Shown here: positions 36,688 through 38,074 of the stretch, piece by piece
How the letters are laid out: the number at the start of each line of letters is the position of its first letter
Numbering within the stretch: position 1 is the stretch's first letter
Virus record (IMG/VR): IMGVR_UViG_3300045241_000012
Span: 1-38,074 of that record
Origin: a virus
Strand: one strand, 5' to 3'
DNA: 38,074 nt
Position numbers and translations under genes: made by a program
Notes under the pieces: generated by a model
Database searches by the model: none
What the model saw: only the letters and a program-made list of their open reading frames with translations
What the model was told of the DNA's origin: nothing

Positions 36688-37466
36688 TAGAAGGGAACCG
36701 ATCCTTTCTGCTCGGCAGCCTTGGCGTTCTCGGCAGCCGCTTCCTCGAGCTGGTTCAGCCAGGTCATATAAATCCCGATCATGTCGGCGGCCTGCTCCTC
36801 AGTAAGCTCGGAGCTGTGCTCACATCCGGTGGCATCGCGCATCTTTGTCTTCAAGACATCGTTGCTCAATCCGAATTGCACCTTGAGCTTGCCGATCCAG
36901 TCATTCATGTCCTTGCGTTGCTCACGTGTGATCAAGCCTTCAGGCGTGCCGGCTTCGATCTGTGCCGGCTGAGAATGCGGCGCCGCAGTCGGTATCGTCT
37001 CGATCTCCGTCTCATCGAGGAAGCCAAGCCCGCATATGGACAGCGTCACGCGCCGCTTTGCCTTCGTGATGGCTTTCAACTTCGCATTCACCAGGGCATC
37101 GCCTGAGAGTCCCTTGATCGAAACGGCACCGAAGTCCACATCCTCACGATCCTTCGTCTTTGCATACGCCATGACTTCAAAGACGCCATCGCGCTCTGCG
37201 GTCTCGATCTTCGTGATCGAAACACCGTGGAGTTTCCGCAGCTGCTCCGTGCAGTCCTTCCTCGCGTACAGGACCATCTTGCCGTTGAGCGTTAAATATT
37301 CGAGCGGACGTGTGAGCGGATTCAGGTTGAGCGATTTGCAGATCGCCAGGTAATACGAATTACGTTCCTCGGCCTTGAGCATCTTCAGATCGCCGAGTGC
37401 AATGACTCTCTCAATGATTTGGTCGTCCATAGGGGCAACACCGTTGATTTTGCTTGCGACTTCCAT
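36687..37466 (-). CDS. RecT/Redbeta-superfamily ssDNA-annealing-like protein
   Basis: A 259-residue protein. Features of the phage annealing group: L-N-L-N-P-L-T-R-P-L-E-Y-L-T-L-N-G-K near 45, then V-L-Y-A-R-K-D-C-T-E-Q-L-R-K and A-K-R-R-V-T-L-S-I-C-G-L-G-F-L-D-E-T-E near 140. A helical, Glu/Ala-rich C terminus ends K-G-S-V-P-F. I chose the ATG at 37466 (MEVASK) with GGAG 8 nt upstream rather than a TTG six codons earlier. It would pair single strands during recombination-dependent replication. The superfamily assignment is from motif resemblance only; no exonuclease partner is evident. Confidence 0.55.
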   Translation of the reverse strand: MEVASKINGVAPMDDQIIERVIALGDLKMLKAEERNSYYLAICKSLNLNPLTRPLEYLTLNGKMVLYARKDCTEQLRKLHGVSITKIETAERDGVFEVMAYAKTKDREDVDFGAVSIKGLSGDALVNAKLKAITKAKRRVTLSICGLGFLDETEIETIPTAAPHSQPAQIEAGTPEGLITREQRKDMNDWIGKLKVQFGLSNDVLKTKMRDATGCEHSSELTEEQAADMIGIYMTWLNQLEEAAAENAKAAEQKGSVPF

Positions 37467-37501
37467 TAAGTTATCTCCATCCAATATTGTGTTTCACGAT
37501 T

Positions 37502-37519
37502 AGCCGGCGCGTGCCGGCT
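37502..37519 (+). terminator. terminator-like hairpin reading right
   Basis: AGCCGGC-GCGT-GCCGGCT followed by TTCTTTTTGTT on the plus strand. It lies in the leader of the RecT-like gene. No rightward gene is known upstream, so it is either a terminator of antisense transcription or a leader hairpin in the leftward mRNA. On the minus strand it is preceded by an A-rich stretch and has no T run after it. Confidence 0.6.
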
Positions 37520-37528
37520 TTCTTTTTG

Positions 37529-37741
37529 TTATCTCGGCGACGTGCGCGGGTCATTTGGGATGGACCCCTGGCCCCCGTCCTCACAGCGAGAGTTTGCACG
37601 CCGCCGCGCCGGGGAAGGGGTCCCCGTCCCACGCCGCATCTCGCATCTCCCGCAAAACGTTCCAAAGTATTCGCCGTCGATCCAGATCTCTCTGACTTCG
37701 ATATGCATGCCAGAGACGCCACATTGCTCGCAGTAGCGCAT
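37529..37741 (-). CDS. small zinc-ribbon protein
   Basis: A 70-residue protein with C-E-Q-C near 4-7 and C-G-R-C near 30-33, a four-cysteine zinc ribbon, and a basic, Arg/Ser/Pro-rich tail after about residue 38. Its ATG overlaps the RHH stop as TGATG. The ribbon region is convincing; the tail may be partly an extension without structure. Function unknown. Confidence 0.62.
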   Translation of the reverse strand: MRYCEQCGVSGMHIEVREIWIDGEYFGTFCGRCEMRRGTGTPSPARRRANSRCEDGGQGSIPNDPRTSPR

Positions 37742-37959
37742 CAGCTCCTCCGTACCTGGTCATGAATTAATACTTGCTGGCCTGGGAGCAGAGGACGCGG
37801 GGATGCGCCTTCAAGCCGCATGCCAATCCTGATGTAATGCTCGATGAGCCACGAAAGCGTGCAGTCCTGTTCGATGGCCCGCTTCTCCAGGTCTCGTCGT
37901 AGAGCCGAGTCCACGCGACAGTTGATCATTGAGGTGAGTCTTGCCTTGCGAGTGAACAC
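37741..37959 (-). CDS. third ribbon-helix-helix-like protein, spans the circle junction
   Basis: A 72-residue protein. Residues about 11-50 match an RHH unit (M-I-N-C-R-V-D-S-A-L-R-R-D-L-E-K-R-A-I-E, then C-T-L-S-W-L-I-E-H-Y-I). GTG start with GGAGGG 7 nt upstream and a TAGTG overlap with the Xis-like gene. The start lies in the terminal repeat, so on the circle this gene directly follows the gene at 12-227. Likely another small regulator or a plasmid-partition-like RHH. Confidence 0.68.
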   Translation of the reverse strand: MFTRKARLTSMINCRVDSALRRDLEKRAIEQDCTLSWLIEHYIRIGMRLEGASPRPLLPGQQVLIHDQVRRS

Positions 37960-38074
37960 TAGCCCGCCCTCCGCATCTCATGAGTCTTCGACGCCCAGGC
38001 CGATCGCTTCATCTTCTGATGCCATGAGTCGATATCTTCCTGGAGGTAGTAGACGATGCGGCCGTAACGGTGGT
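37948..38074. repeat. terminal direct repeat, copy 2
   Basis: Exact copy of 1-127. It carries the 3' part of a second copy of the Xis-like gene (37959-38074, minus strand, open at the window edge), which is not an extra gene but the same one seen across the closure. Confidence 0.95.

Noticed and set aside
1-38074. CRISPR array, reverse transcriptase or diversity-generating element
   Set aside because: No regular spaced repeats of CRISPR type and no reverse-transcriptase motif were seen on either strand.

Overview
The window is the complete genome of a temperate siphovirus. The first 127 bases (1-127) recur exactly as the last 127 (37948-38074), so the sequence closes into a circle of 37,947 bp or is a circularly permuted assembly. 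It carries a tyrosine integrase beside a phage attachment site, two divergent regulatory switches, a full HK97-type head and long-tail gene set, and a leftward early operon. There is no sheath or baseplate, and a tape measure is present, so the tail is long and non-contractile. The host is not identified. The attP core copies the 3' half of a bacterial tRNA-Thr(CGT), and strong AAGGAG-type ribosome sites are common, so the host is a bacterium; moderately GC-rich DNA and the gene families would fit a proteobacterium or an acidobacterium, but that is a guess.

Layout, read on the circle. (1) Integration module, 1-3365: an excisionase-like HTH protein and a ribbon-helix-helix (RHH) regulator run left from a divergent, CTAG-rich control region (504-612). 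Running right are a second RHH protein, a stand-alone LexA/S24-fold protein that has lost its catalytic residues, and the integrase. The integrase is followed by attP: a tRNA-Thr 3' end flanked by seven TTATCC(G/A)CA repeats. (2) Immunity module, 3384-5419: a CI/Cro-like switch (4527-4716) with three TCTACC-N2-TGG repeats. It drives a short leftward operon (two zinc-ribbon proteins, HNH endonuclease, a small protein, then a strong terminator) and a rightward operon (apparently leaderless HTH repressor, coiled-coil protein, T4 Imm-like superinfection immunity membrane protein). (3) Late operon, leftward from a promoter at 31992-32019 to 5416: fibre/spike genes, small proteins, terminase, portal, head, connectors, tail tube, tape measure, tail tip, a 1793-residue fibre and a small membrane protein. 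(4) Early operon, leftward from 503 through the circle junction to 32198: RHH regulators, a RecT-like annealing protein, coiled-coil proteins, HNH, a ParB-like protein and a replication initiator. Many of these genes overlap by 1-4 nt. The operon ends in a highly structured 3' region with a terminator.

The most unusual features are two HK97-fold major capsid protein paralogues in one head operon, two adjacent paralogous tail-tube proteins, a catalytically dead S24 domain encoded next to an RHH DNA-binding protein, a tail-chaperone frameshift pair in the +1/-2 rather than the usual -1 relation, and an 84-nt cloverleaf-like element in the early operon. No endolysin is recognisable.
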